Counted from the stretch's first letter, positions 7,812 through 15,207 are shown. The stretch is 16,303 nt of DNA from Gammaproteobacteria bacterium (GCA_009839585.1 VXPI01000057.1:1-16303); one strand, 5' to 3'. The notes: a model not told the origin generated them from the letters alone. Translations and numbers: made by a program.

Positions 7812-8852
7812 TCAACGCCATCCGGCCCGGTCCATGAGTTGCAGTGCCCGCTTGTTGTTCTCTCCAAGCACGGTCAGGTTCAGGGTATCGGACTTGAATT
7901 CCCCGAGTCTTTGCATGGTCTCGGAAATCTCGGTTCCAGGAACTACTGGATATTCATTATTCACTTCGGCATACCAGGCCTGGGATTCCGGATTGATCAT
8001 GAATTCGAGAAGTGCCTCGGCCGCAGCCTTGCGCTGGGCATGACGCACAATACCGGCACCGCTTACATTCACATGTGCACCGCGACCATCCTGATTCGGC
8101 CAGAAGATATCGAGTTTTTCTGCAACCTGCCGATCCTTCTCGTCATTACTGTTGATGAGGCGACCAAAATAATAGGTGTTCACCACCGTGACATCACATT
8201 GACCGGCTGCCACTGCACGCAACTGATCGGTATCTCCACCGCCGGGCTTGCGTGCAAAATTCGCAACCAGGCCTCGCGCCCATTTCTCTGTCTCCTCTTC
8301 ACCCAGATGCTCAATCATGGAAGCGATCAGTGATTGATTGTAAATGTTGCCGGATGATCGTATGCACAACCGGCCTCGCCACTTCTCATCTGCGAGGTCT
8401 TCGTAGGTGGATAATTCAGACGGGTCCACCCGATCCCTTGCATAGAAAATCACCCGCGCCCTTCGCGAGAGCCCAAACCAGTGGTTGTCCCGGTCGCGGA
8501 GGTGCCTGGGAATAGTCTGGTCGAGAACCGTATTATTGACGCCCTGCAGGATTCCCGAAGCCTTTGCCTGCTCAAGACGGCCAGCATCAACCGTGATGAA
8601 AACATCCGCTGGGGTTGCATCGCCCTCGATTTCAATACGCTTCAACAGGCCATCTGCCTTGCCGGTGACCAACCGGAAACGAATGCCGGTCTCTGCCTCG
8701 AACCTTTCCAGAAGCGGCAGGATCAGCGCCTCTTTACGCGCCGAATAAATGTTGACCATATCCTGGGCGACTACCGGAACCGGTATTACGGACATTGTCA
8801 TCATGACCACTGTCAAACAGAGGATATGGAATTTAACTGGGTTTATTTTCAT
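7812..8852 (-). CDS. fbpA: Periplasmic ferric iron-binding protein
   Basis: This is the substrate-binding protein of the Fe3+ ABC importer, 346 residues. Residues 1-29 form a signal peptide (basic start, hydrophobic core, cleavage near VVA|QD). The mature N-terminus has VNIYSARK, with Tyr36 as the first probable iron ligand. Tyr171 (NIYNQS) and the pair Tyr227-Tyr228 (NTYYFGR) match the tyrosines that hold Fe3+ in FbpA/FutA proteins. The ATG at 8852 has AGGAAA upstream and is directly followed by the signal peptide, so the much longer open frame reaching 9245 is rejected. The start overlaps the end of the hydroxylase gene by 20 bases. The permease and ATPase follow downstream, separated by the toxin-antitoxin pair. 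Confidence 0.9.
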   Translation of the reverse strand: MKINPVKFHILCLTVVMMTMSVIPVPVVAQDMVNIYSARKEALILPLLERFEAETGIRFRLVTGKADGLLKRIEIEGDATPADVFITVDAGRLEQAKASGILQGVNNTVLDQTIPRHLRDRDNHWFGLSRRARVIFYARDRVDPSELSTYEDLADEKWRGRLCIRSSGNIYNQSLIASMIEHLGEEETEKWARGLVANFARKPGGGDTDQLRAVAAGQCDVTVVNTYYFGRLINSNDEKDRQVAEKLDIFWPNQDGRGAHVNVSGAGIVRHAQRKAAAEALLEFMINPESQAWYAEVNNEYPVVPGTEISETMQRLGEFKSDTLNLTVLGENNKRALQLMDRAGWR

Positions 8853-9876
8853 GGTAGGTTTTCCTGCAGAACAGATTATGGAATGTCGCTGACATGTTTC
8901 GCAAACTGCGACCAGATTGCATGATCGCAGTTTGAACATGCCTTGCTCCTTCATGGAAGGGGTGTATATAAACGAAATAGAATGAGTTGGGGTTTGCAAC
9001 CGGGTTACTGAGCCCATAGCGCAGCGACTGATCCGGCTCGGAATGACAGTGTGTGCCAAACCAGCGATCCCAACAGGCCAGGGCCACACCAAAGTTACGG
9101 TCAAGATGTCTGGGTTCGATCGAATGGTGAATCTGGTGCTGTGCCGGTGAAAGCAGGATGTTTTCGAGCCATGGCCAATAGCGGATCGGTACTTCACTAT
9201 GGCGTAAATTTGCACCCAACACATTGAATGCAAACTTAAAGGCATTAGCCCCCAGGACCATGATCAAGCTCACTTTCTCGCTAAAACAGAAAACAAAAAC
9301 CCCGATACAAATGCCCTGCACCAGTGCCCCGCGCAAGGCAAACACGATTGCCTCGACCGGATGAGTCCTCAGCACCGTCATGGGATTTAGCCGGGCTGCG
9401 CTATGGTGCACCTTGTGAAAAGCCCAGAGCACGGGCACGGCATGCAACAGTCTATGCACAACATAACGGGCAAAATCATCCACCACAAACAATACGAGGG
9501 TGAAGGCAAATGCGATTGAGAGGGCTGATACATCAGGTAACAAACCGGGCCTGCCCACAAAAATCTCATGCAGTATGGTGAAACAGAACGTGGCCACCGC
9601 AGCATGACCCAAAAGCCGTGGCAGTATCGATCCCATGAACAGGGTATTCACCAGAAATACCATATAGTCGGCCTTGGCACTATCTGATAACCAAATCTCT
9701 CTTGCGAAGAGTTTTTTGAAAGCGTGATGTGGATGATCCTGCTTGTGCAGGATCATCCACAGTAAGGCAATCAGTAGTGCCGAGCCCAAGTACCCCCAGA
9801 ACAGCCGTTTCCCGGGATCCAGAAAAGCCCCAACCCAATCGGTCAAGATCCCCTCAATGATTGGCAGTATTTCCAA
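8833..9876 (-). CDS. Sterol desaturase/fatty acid hydroxylase family membrane protein
   Basis: This is a probable membrane di-iron oxygenase. Its 347 residues contain several hydrophobic segments and the three histidine clusters of the family: H141xxxH145 (HRLLH), H154xxHH158 (HKVHH) and H247xxHH251 (HQIHH). The substrate (lipid, hopanoid/sterol or other hydrophobic compound) cannot be predicted. The assigned start is a TTG at 9876, 24 bases after the DUF4856 stop. No ATG precedes the first hydrophobic stretch and no clear Shine-Dalgarno is visible, so the start is uncertain by a few codons. The 3' end overlaps fbpA by 20 bases, placing it in the iron-uptake operon. Its need for iron may explain co-regulation, or it may act on a siderophore-like or membrane component. 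Confidence 0.82.
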   Translation of the reverse strand: MEILPIIEGILTDWVGAFLDPGKRLFWGYLGSALLIALLWMILHKQDHPHHAFKKLFAREIWLSDSAKADYMVFLVNTLFMGSILPRLLGHAAVATFCFTILHEIFVGRPGLLPDVSALSIAFAFTLVLFVVDDFARYVVHRLLHAVPVLWAFHKVHHSAARLNPMTVLRTHPVEAIVFALRGALVQGICIGVFVFCFSEKVSLIMVLGANAFKFAFNVLGANLRHSEVPIRYWPWLENILLSPAQHQIHHSIEPRHLDRNFGVALACWDRWFGTHCHSEPDQSLRYGLSNPVANPNSFYFVYIHPFHEGARHVQTAIMQSGRSLRNMSATFHNLFCRKTYHENKPS

Positions 9877-9899
9877 GATGTGCGCCCGGAATTGATGAG

Positions 9900-11294
9900 T
9901 TAGTCGTTCTCGGAGTAAGCACCTTCGGATAGTGAATTCACCAACCCTTCAAGATCTCCGGTCGCATCATTCTTTTTGGCTTGAAGGTTGTAGGTATCAT
10001 CCATGAGTTTTTGCAATTTGAGCATATGCACCATGTAATCTCCGAGATCCCGGGTACCACCGATCTGGTAATTTCCATCGGTATCGATACCGGTTACCTG
10101 TCCACCACCGAGCAGGGCGGGTCCGTAGCCGATCAAGCGGTTCATCCTGGTGCCGACTTCACCGAGATCCTTGCCACCGGTTTCGAGTGCCATTGCAAAT
10201 CCCTTCAACTCACCCCAGTGCTTGGCGTATGCCCTAAAGGTATCATTGGCGTTCCCACCAGTCTCGACAATGGTCTGTAATTTCTCCAGATCCTTGTAAA
10301 CCGAACCGGCATACTTGAAGACAGCCTCGGCAATCACCTTTTCCCAAAGGGTCTTGATGGTCTCGGCATGGGCTTTCAGTTGGGCACGCTGATCCGGGCT
10401 GAGGGCTTCTCCGTTTGCATCGGCAATCAGTTGTCGACCATCCAGAAAAGCCTGGAAGATGGCATGGAGATAGTCAGTACCTGCTTTATCCGAGTCCGCA
10501 GCATAGTAAGCGTGGGCATAGGTCATTTCGCGATAAAGGTCGACCTTGCCATCTTTATTGTAGTCAGCAACAGCCTGATCCTTCATTTTAGCGATTCCAT
10601 AAGCCTGATCTGCATCCAAGGCCAGGGCATGGGCTGGGGCGCCAAAATACCCGAATCCTTCATCCCAGGAATGCTCCTTGCCGGTGTAATGCTTGCCTTC
10701 ACCATAAGGCTTGTCGTTGGGCTTGTTGCTCGCCTCGAGTTTTTCGTCCAGATAGTTATCCACAGCCTGGCTATAAAAGACCGCACCCATGGCAAATTTG
10801 GAGATGAGCTGCGGGTAATCGAAACCGGTCACGGGATCAAACCCGCTTTTGGCATGTGCGGCCTTGTCGATCATGAATTCGATTACTTCCGGCCCGGTCA
10901 TTTTTCCGGGCCATCCATTGACCACGCCTTTATAGGTCTTGCCCTTCAGGTTAACGCCTTTTGAAATCTCGTCAACCCCTCTTTGGGTAATTGTGAATCC
11001 ATCTTGGGATTTCGGGGCAATTACCTTTCGCCCCTCTTCCTTGCCGGAAAAATATTCCATCATCTGTTTCTTCAGTTCCATCGCATTTGAACCATCCCCC
11101 TGACCGGCAAGTTTCTTGAGGGAAGTGTGCAGCACTTGCCGTGCTGCCTGGCCAGTGTATGCCGTCGAGTCGGTTTTATCACCCGAATACCCCTTTAGGG
11201 TAATTGGGTATGGCCCGTATGTTTGGGCCGAAGCCAGTGTGCTGATGCCGAGTAATACTGCAACAGACAATACTGAAAGGTATTTTATTCTCAT
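9900..11294 (-). CDS. Secreted DUF4856 protein, probable iron-regulated
   Basis: This is a 464-residue exported protein resembling the DUF4856 family. Residues 1-23 are a signal peptide (cleavage near ASA|QT). The mature part is helical and contains HSWDEGFGYFG at 208-218, a motif characteristic of this family. There is also a DYNKDGKVD stretch at 244-252 that resembles a calcium-binding loop. DUF4856 proteins recall imelysin-like periplasmic proteins tied to iron uptake, but the biochemical role is not established. The ATG at 11294 has AAGG eight bases upstream. The frame stays open to 11399, but that extension would cross the Fur boxes and precede the signal peptide, so it is rejected. It is the first gene of the operon, ahead of the hydroxylase and fbpA. 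Confidence 0.85.
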   Translation of the reverse strand: MRIKYLSVLSVAVLLGISTLASAQTYGPYPITLKGYSGDKTDSTAYTGQAARQVLHTSLKKLAGQGDGSNAMELKKQMMEYFSGKEEGRKVIAPKSQDGFTITQRGVDEISKGVNLKGKTYKGVVNGWPGKMTGPEVIEFMIDKAAHAKSGFDPVTGFDYPQLISKFAMGAVFYSQAVDNYLDEKLEASNKPNDKPYGEGKHYTGKEHSWDEGFGYFGAPAHALALDADQAYGIAKMKDQAVADYNKDGKVDLYREMTYAHAYYAADSDKAGTDYLHAIFQAFLDGRQLIADANGEALSPDQRAQLKAHAETIKTLWEKVIAEAVFKYAGSVYKDLEKLQTIVETGGNANDTFRAYAKHWGELKGFAMALETGGKDLGEVGTRMNRLIGYGPALLGGGQVTGIDTDGNYQIGGTRDLGDYMVHMLKLQKLMDDTYNLQAKKNDATGDLEGLVNSLSEGAYSEND

Positions 11295-11343
11295 TGATTG
11301 CACCTTGTTTCGAGATGTATTTATATTGAGGTTGCAAATATAA

Positions 11344-11372
11344 ATGATAATGATTAGCATTACAATATGCAA
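11344..11372 (-). promoter_or_regulatory. Candidate promoter of the DUF4856-fbpA operon
   Basis: Minus-strand TTGCAT (11372-11367) and TATCAT (11349-11344) are 17 bases apart. The -10 matches at five of six positions and the -35 at three. It would give a leader of about 43 bases before the ATG at 11294. Both hexamers touch the Fur-like elements, which fits repression by iron-loaded Fur. Confidence 0.45.
11346..11362. promoter_or_regulatory. Fur box 1
   Basis: GATAATGATTAGCATTA matches the first 17 bases of the classical 19-base Fur consensus (GATAATGATAATCATTATC) at 15 of 17 positions. It overlaps the candidate -10 and spacer of the DUF4856 operon promoter. Confidence 0.75.
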
Positions 11373-11391
11373 ATAAGAATTATTCTTATTT
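11371..11391. promoter_or_regulatory. Fur box 2, perfect 10-1-10 palindrome
   Basis: The arms AAATAAGAAT (11371-11380) and ATTCTTATTT (11382-11391) are exact reverse complements around a single T. Against the 7-1-7 Fur model (TGATAAT-N-ATTATCA) ten of 14 positions agree. It lies nine bases from box 1, between the two divergent genes, so it could control both. Confidence 0.65.
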
Positions 11392-11441
11392 CTTGTCAAA
11401 AACCGGAATACTGAAAATTTTGCAACCTTTCGCTATTGATC

Positions 11442-12689
11442 ATGTGTGATAACTGCAAGCGTTGCGTGATGCCTCCGACTCAGAATAGGCAACGGCGCAA
11501 ATTATGGGAAATCCGCTCGGATATGCATTGCAGCATTCTGGGCACCTGCCTGGAACATTCAGAACTCATGAAAATTGCCTATCAATCCGGGCAAATTCCA
11601 GACAAGAATGTCACGGAATATCAGGTTCACAGTCACTTTGTTCAACAGGCTGACGAACCGGGTCGCCCATCCCGGTTAATGCACAAGAAACTGGACCAAA
11701 AGTATCAAACCGCAGTCCGCACCTTCGGTTCTGCAAAGACCGAAGCGGCACTCGGGAAACTCTGGGAAGAATCTCTGGAAAAAGGCGACGTCCCCGGTCC
11801 TTTCTGGGCACTGATGAGTCACCCCTGCTTGACTGAATCATTACTGGTTCAGGCATTTGGTGAAGTGCATATGCTGTCTCACTTGAATGGTGCCACCAAC
11901 CATGCCAAGACAAAAAGTCTTCAAAATGCCAGAAAAGCACTGACCAAGACAAAACGACAATTGATTCTTCAGTCAGAAAGACGCCAGTCGTTGATCAACG
12001 ATCATGCAAGACAGATCCGGGAACTTGAGCAGCGGCTGACAATCGCCGAACAAGACAATCGATCAGTTGAAGCAATGAGTGCGCGATTGCGTGAGTTTGA
12101 GAAGGGTGATCTTTACCATACCCTTGAACGTGAAGCTGCAAAACTCAGGACCGACCTGGAGCGGACAGAGCAGGTCAGGGATGATTACGCAAGTCGACTT
12201 GATCGCCAGAGCCGGGAATTGTCAGCACTCAAACTGGAATATGCAAAAGCCATCAAGCAGATCGAGGTGCTGAACAGGCTGTCCACTCGTAACGAGCGAA
12301 ATGAAAACCAGTCAGACAACAATCCTGGGCCTTCAGCCGCTTCGGAGCCTGAAAACCTTGACCTGTTCGGGAAAAGCGTTGCCTATGTTGGAGGACGGGC
12401 CGGGATGATGAGCAACTTCCGCAACCTGATCGAGAACTTCAATGGCAATCTTCTTCATCATGATGGTGGTATTCAGGACAATATGAAGTCTCTGGCCGGG
12501 ATCCTGAGTCGTGCAGACATCGTACTCTGTCCAGTCGAGTGTGTCAGTCATGGTGCCTGTAACAAGGCAAAATCGTATTGCAAGCGAGCAGCGAAACCAT
12601 TTGTACCGCTTCGAACCACCGGTGTCTCATCGCTAATGAGCGGTCTCAAGCAAGCCGTCGAATTCGATTACGGACTGAATCGGAATTGA
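11442..12689 (+). CDS. DUF2325 domain protein with N-terminal cysteine cluster and coiled coil
   Basis: This 415-residue cytoplasmic protein has unknown function. The N-terminus carries Cys2, Cys5 and Cys8 (CDNCKRC), followed by Cys30 and Cys36 (HCSILGTC), a pattern suggesting a bound metal or iron-sulfur group. Residues of about 150-285 form a long charged coiled coil. The C-terminal DUF2325 domain (about 308-415) starts at FGKSVAYVGGRAGM and includes CPVECVSHGACNKAKSYC, the usual cysteine-bearing stretch of the family. A TTG two codons upstream is possible, but ATG at 11442 is preferred because the conserved start is MCDNC. No good Shine-Dalgarno is visible. It is divergent from the DUF4856 operon across two Fur-like boxes, suggesting iron-responsive expression. 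Confidence 0.82.
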   Translation: MCDNCKRCVMPPTQNRQRRKLWEIRSDMHCSILGTCLEHSELMKIAYQSGQIPDKNVTEYQVHSHFVQQADEPGRPSRLMHKKLDQKYQTAVRTFGSAKTEAALGKLWEESLEKGDVPGPFWALMSHPCLTESLLVQAFGEVHMLSHLNGATNHAKTKSLQNARKALTKTKRQLILQSERRQSLINDHARQIRELEQRLTIAEQDNRSVEAMSARLREFEKGDLYHTLEREAAKLRTDLERTEQVRDDYASRLDRQSRELSALKLEYAKAIKQIEVLNRLSTRNERNENQSDNNPGPSAASEPENLDLFGKSVAYVGGRAGMMSNFRNLIENFNGNLLHHDGGIQDNMKSLAGILSRADIVLCPVECVSHGACNKAKSYCKRAAKPFVPLRTTGVSSLMSGLKQAVEFDYGLNRN

Positions 12690-12793
12690 TCCGCATATAC
12701 GATTGAGTGGAGGATTCCCCAATACCCCTCTGACCGGGTGATTCAGTATTAATGGCGGGGGGCGGCCGAGGCCAAACAGTATCAGGGAAGGCC

Positions 12794-13252
12794 CTACTTC
12801 GTCTGTCGATTGCAGTAATGCGGATTTTTGCAGACACCGAACAGTGTCAGGGAATGATCCTGCATTTCGAATTCGTGCTCATCCGCAACCTGTTTTTGCA
12901 ATATTTCGATTTTCTCATCCATGAATTCGATAATCTTTCCACATTTTAGGCATACCATGTGATCATGATGGTCATCATGGTTTAATTCATATATCGCCTT
13001 GTTTCCTTCAAACTGGTGGCGAACCACCAATCCCGCATCAACAAATTGAGATAACACACGGTAAATGGTCGCAAGACTGACGCTCTGGTTTTCCTTTCTG
13101 AGTTCGTCGTATACATCTTCCACCGATAAATGGCGAGTACTGCTTTCTTCAAGAATTTTTAATATCCTTAAGCGAGGAAGTGTCGATCTAAGCCCGGCGT
13201 TATTGAGGTCTTCGCCGAATTTATCCATCTCAGTGACTATATCTTGCCTCAT
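12794..13252 (-). CDS. fur: Ferric uptake regulator Fur
   Basis: This is the global iron-responsive repressor. Its 152 residues comprise an N-terminal winged helix (recognition region SVSLATIYRVLSQF at about 57-70) and a C-terminal dimerisation/metal domain. The domain has the HHDH motif (95-98) with Cys101 and Cys104 (CLKCG), plus a second pair Cys141/Cys147 with five residues between, one more than in E. coli Fur. The ATG at 13252 shares a base with the bfd stop (TGATG), so translation is coupled to bfd. A second in-frame ATG eight codons later (MDKFGEDL) would also give a normal Fur N-terminus, and neither has a strong ribosome binding site. The candidate Fur box in the bfd promoter implies autoregulation. 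The resemblance to gammaproteobacterial Fur makes Zur or PerR unlikely. Confidence 0.93.
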   Translation of the reverse strand: MRQDIVTEMDKFGEDLNNAGLRSTLPRLRILKILEESSTRHLSVEDVYDELRKENQSVSLATIYRVLSQFVDAGLVVRHQFEGNKAIYELNHDDHHDHMVCLKCGKIIEFMDEKIEILQKQVADEHEFEMQDHSLTLFGVCKNPHYCNRQTK

Positions 13253-13506
13253 CAGGAAGAATTACCGGACTGCACGAGATTTTTGGAACAGATTTCACCA
13301 GAGGTACCGTAATTTGGGGCTGAGTCCTTCTGTGGACAGCGGGTCATTGCATCAAACAGGCATTGTCTGGCATCGCCAAGGCACATTCCGCAACCGGTGC
13401 CTACACCGAGACTTCTTCGCAAACAGGACAACGATGAAACGTGACCACGCTCTACTGCGTCTTCAATTTCATGATGGCTGACTGAATTACAGATGCAGAT
13501 GTACAT
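13252..13506 (-). CDS. bfd: Bacterioferritin-associated ferredoxin
   Basis: This [2Fe-2S] protein binds bacterioferritin and passes electrons that release stored iron. It is 84 residues, against about 64-73 in well-known Bfd proteins. The BFD-like fold is evident from Cys4 and Cys6 (YICICNSVS) and Cys39 and Cys42 (GTGCGMC), the CxC plus CxxC cluster ligands. Extra cysteines at 28, 49 and 57 and a 25-residue polar tail have no obvious role. ATG at 13506 gives the conserved MYICIC start, although only a weak GGA lies upstream. It heads an operon with fur. Its usual partner bfr is about 1.2 kb upstream of it, in a separate unit on the same strand. Confidence 0.9.
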   Translation of the reverse strand: MYICICNSVSHHEIEDAVERGHVSSLSCLRRSLGVGTGCGMCLGDARQCLFDAMTRCPQKDSAPNYGTSGEICSKNLVQSGNSS

Positions 13507-13537
13507 TCCGGATGTTAGGATAAAAACATGATGAAAA

Positions 13538-13565
13538 GTATAATGAGAATTATTCTACATGTAAA
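13538..13565 (-). promoter_or_regulatory. Promoter of bfd-fur with a Fur box in the spacer
   Basis: On the minus strand TTTACA (13565-13560) and TATACT (13543-13538) are 16 bases apart. The spacer holds TGAGAAT-T-ATTCTAC read on the plus strand (13544-13558), which agrees with the 7-1-7 Fur model at ten of 14 positions. The arrangement predicts repression of bfd and fur when iron is plentiful. Confidence 0.65.
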
Positions 13566-13611
13566 GTAATAGTGCTGTCCAATGAAATTAGCCTGGCAGG
13601 TCGTCGAATTA

Positions 13612-13838
13612 CGGCATTCTCTGGTTTTGCCCGAACTTGCATCCGGCAGGTTGGATCAGTTTGATGCGTGTCTACTGCCCTTGCTGGTCTGGCAAGTACC
13701 GGGAACCGTCCGGAGACACTCAAAGTACAAAAAAGCCAGTGGATCGTTCACATCAACAATCAGTGGCGAACCTGTTTCAAGTAGGACAAGGACGACATCG
13801 GCCTGACTGATGATGAAATAGTAGACTACCATTCAATC
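13612..13838 (+). pseudogene. higB: Remnant of a HigB/RelE-type toxin gene
   Basis: Translated fragments match HigB toxins in order but not in one frame. RLDQFDA is in one frame near 13653-13670. After a shift, TALAGLASTGNRPETLK and QWIVHINNQWRTCFK follow, then a stop codon, then DDEIVDYH. These correspond to the usual LDAA, PPGNRLEALKG, INDQWRICF and VDYH landmarks of the family. A frameshift near 13672 and an in-frame stop near 13783 mean no functional toxin is made. The boundaries are approximate, since the N-terminal part is not recognisable. It lies directly upstream of the higA remnant, in the normal higBA order. Confidence 0.7.
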
Positions 13839-13847
13839 GGAAGAACC

Positions 13848-14113
13848 ATGCACGAACTCATTCATCCCGGAGAAATCCTGCGCAAGGATATTGATGCCTC
13901 TGGGCATAAGCATCTCGCAAACTCGCCCGGCACATTGACGTACCGGCGAACCGCATTACCCTGATACTCAACGGTACCCACGATCACGGAGTCTTGAGCC
14001 TGGGACGCCTCTTTGGGACTTCGGGAGAGTTCTGGCTGAATCTACAGAACGTATTTGAAGCATGGGTTGGCATACCGGCCTATCCCTTACGTTGCATTTA
14101 TCGCTACAAGTAA
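13848..14113 (+). pseudogene. higA: Remnant of a HigA-type antitoxin gene
   Basis: The start codon and first part are clear (HELIHPGEILRKDIDASGHKH), matching the N-terminus of HigA-family XRE antitoxins. The helix-turn-helix is damaged: a deletion plus frameshift near 13920-13940 moves the continuation to another frame (VPANRITLILNGTHDHG, then LGRLFGTSGEFWLNLQN), which ends at the TAA at 14111-14113. The original frame meets a stop within about 40 codons. The intact landmarks make the origin certain enough, and the product is most likely non-functional. Confidence 0.78.
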
Positions 14114-14236
14114 TGAGGGTAGCGCACAAGAAAATGCATGATTCCGGAGGGAAATCTAACGATAATCAGCGGGTTGAAGGAAAAATCGGGCAAAATAACG
14201 CCCAGAACTTCAGTCTAAAGAGATAAAGAATCTGAA

Positions 14237-14410
14237 ATGAAACACAAGCGAACAGTCAATCTTCCCGATCGCAACTACCAACCAAAGAAGGTCGAGCAGG
14301 AAGAAAAGATCAAGGTTGATGTTCCCGGCGATATGGTTGAGGAAAAGATGAACAACTTTGCCGATGCTATCCTACGCCCGGCCACTATTCAGTACAGCCG
14401 CAAGAAGTAA
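14237..14410 (+). CDS. Small hypothetical protein, 57 residues
   Basis: This short open frame starts at ATG 14237 and encodes MKHKRTVNLPDRNYQPKK and then an acidic stretch (QEEKIKVDVPGDMVEEKM), ending NFADAILRPATIQYSRKK. It has no membrane segment or signal peptide and is rich in charged residues. The RTVNLPDRxYQP start resembles small conserved proteins of unknown function that I associate with Gammaproteobacteria, a recollection I cannot verify here. A purine-rich AAAGAGATAAAG lies upstream, a weak ribosome binding site. It stands alone between the higBA remnant and bfr. No function is proposed. Confidence 0.55.
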   Translation: MKHKRTVNLPDRNYQPKKVEQEEKIKVDVPGDMVEEKMNNFADAILRPATIQYSRKK

Positions 14411-14690
14411 ATTTTGTTTTCATCATGAGTTTTTATGATCGCATATGCTCTTGCTACATGGATAATGGTTGGCGAATTATTTATAGCATGTCGTAAAGGT
14501 ACATATGGGGCCATATGGTCTCCCTAATCTATAAATAGAGCAGTCCGTGTCAGGCGCGAAGTCCCATGCGTCGTGAGTTTCATCCCCGAAGATGGAATCA
14601 CCCACTGGGTGAAACTTCCGAACCTTCAAGAACCACATCATGCAGGGCATTGAACATATTTCCATCAGTTATCCATGCATTTCCATGGGA
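14411..14690. other. Intergenic region between the small ORF and the bfr hairpin
   Basis: No convincing gene is present. Two tight inverted repeats stand out: CATATGG-GG-CCATATG (14502-14517) and TCACCCA-C-TGGGTGA (14598-14612). A minus-strand open frame at 14477-14665 (62 codons) has no recognisable domain or ribosome binding site. The stretch may be decayed sequence like the neighbouring higBA remnant. Confidence 0.4.
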
Positions 14691-14719
14691 AAGACTGGCT
14701 TGGGTTAGAACCCGGTCTT
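14691..14719 (-). terminator. Probable terminator of bfr
   Basis: AAGACTGG (14691-14698) and CCGGTCTT (14712-14719) pair over eight bases with one G-T wobble, and an alternative inner GGGTT/AACCC stem is also possible. On the minus strand the hairpin begins five bases after the bfr stop and is followed by TTTCCC, a short T run. Confidence 0.55.
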
Positions 14720-14724
14720 GAAAC

Positions 14725-15207
14725 TCAACCTTCTTCAGTCACTGACATCTGAGATTGCTCGTAGTTTGCAAGGCCAACCCGGTCAATCAGCTCCAACTGT
14801 GTTTCGAGCCAGTCTATATGCTCTTCCTCGGCTTCCAGGATAGACTCAAATAATTCTCGGGATACGTAATCTCCGACACTTTCAGAATCCCGAATCGCAT
14901 CCTTCAGATCAGGGTGGGCCTTCATCTCCATCTTCAGGTCACACTCCAGTATCTCTTTGGTGTCTTGGCCAATCATGAGCTTGCCCAAATCCTGCAAATT
15001 TGGCAGTCCTTCCAGAAACAGTATTCGCTCAATCAGTTGGTCAGCATGCTTCATCTCATCGACGGATTCATGGTATTCATGCTCGCCCAAAACAACCAGG
15101 CCCCAGTCCTTCAGCATTCTGGCATGCAGAAAATACTGGTTGATGGCGGTCAGTTCATTCTTCAGAATCTTGTTCAAGTGCTTGATGACTGTTGCATCTC
15201 CTTTCAT
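14725..15207 (-). CDS. bfr: Bacterioferritin
   Basis: This is the 24-subunit haem-containing iron storage protein that oxidises Fe2+ and stores it as a mineral core. Its 160 residues match E. coli Bfr nearly end to end ([60 protein letters not shown]). All six ferroxidase ligands are present: Glu18, Glu51, His54, Glu94, Glu127 and His130. The haem ligand Met52 is also present. The ATG at 15207 has AAGAGAG upstream. It is transcribed alone, followed by a hairpin. No Fur-box match was found upstream, unlike the bfd-fur promoter. Its partner bfd is about 1.2 kb away on the same strand. Confidence 0.96.
   Translation of the reverse strand: MKGDATVIKHLNKILKNELTAINQYFLHARMLKDWGLVVLGEHEYHESVDEMKHADQLIERILFLEGLPNLQDLGKLMIGQDTKEILECDLKMEMKAHPDLKDAIRDSESVGDYVSRELFESILEAEEEHIDWLETQLELIDRVGLANYEQSQMSVTEEG

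Noticed and set aside
8853..9245. N-terminal extension of fbpA by an open frame reaching 9245
   Set aside because: It would overlap the hydroxylase gene by hundreds of bases and put the signal peptide in the middle of the protein; ATG 8852 has a ribosome binding site.
11295..11399. N-terminal extension of the DUF4856 gene to 11399
   Set aside because: It would cover both Fur-like boxes and the promoter; the signal peptide and AAGG site place the start at 11294.
13582..13806. 74-codon open frame in the higB region taken as an intact gene
   Set aside because: HigB landmarks are found in other frames across the same bases, so this frame is a mixture left by frameshifts, not a gene.
14477..14665. 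62-codon minus-strand open frame
   Set aside because: No ribosome binding site, no known domain; it contains a dyad that better explains the sequence.
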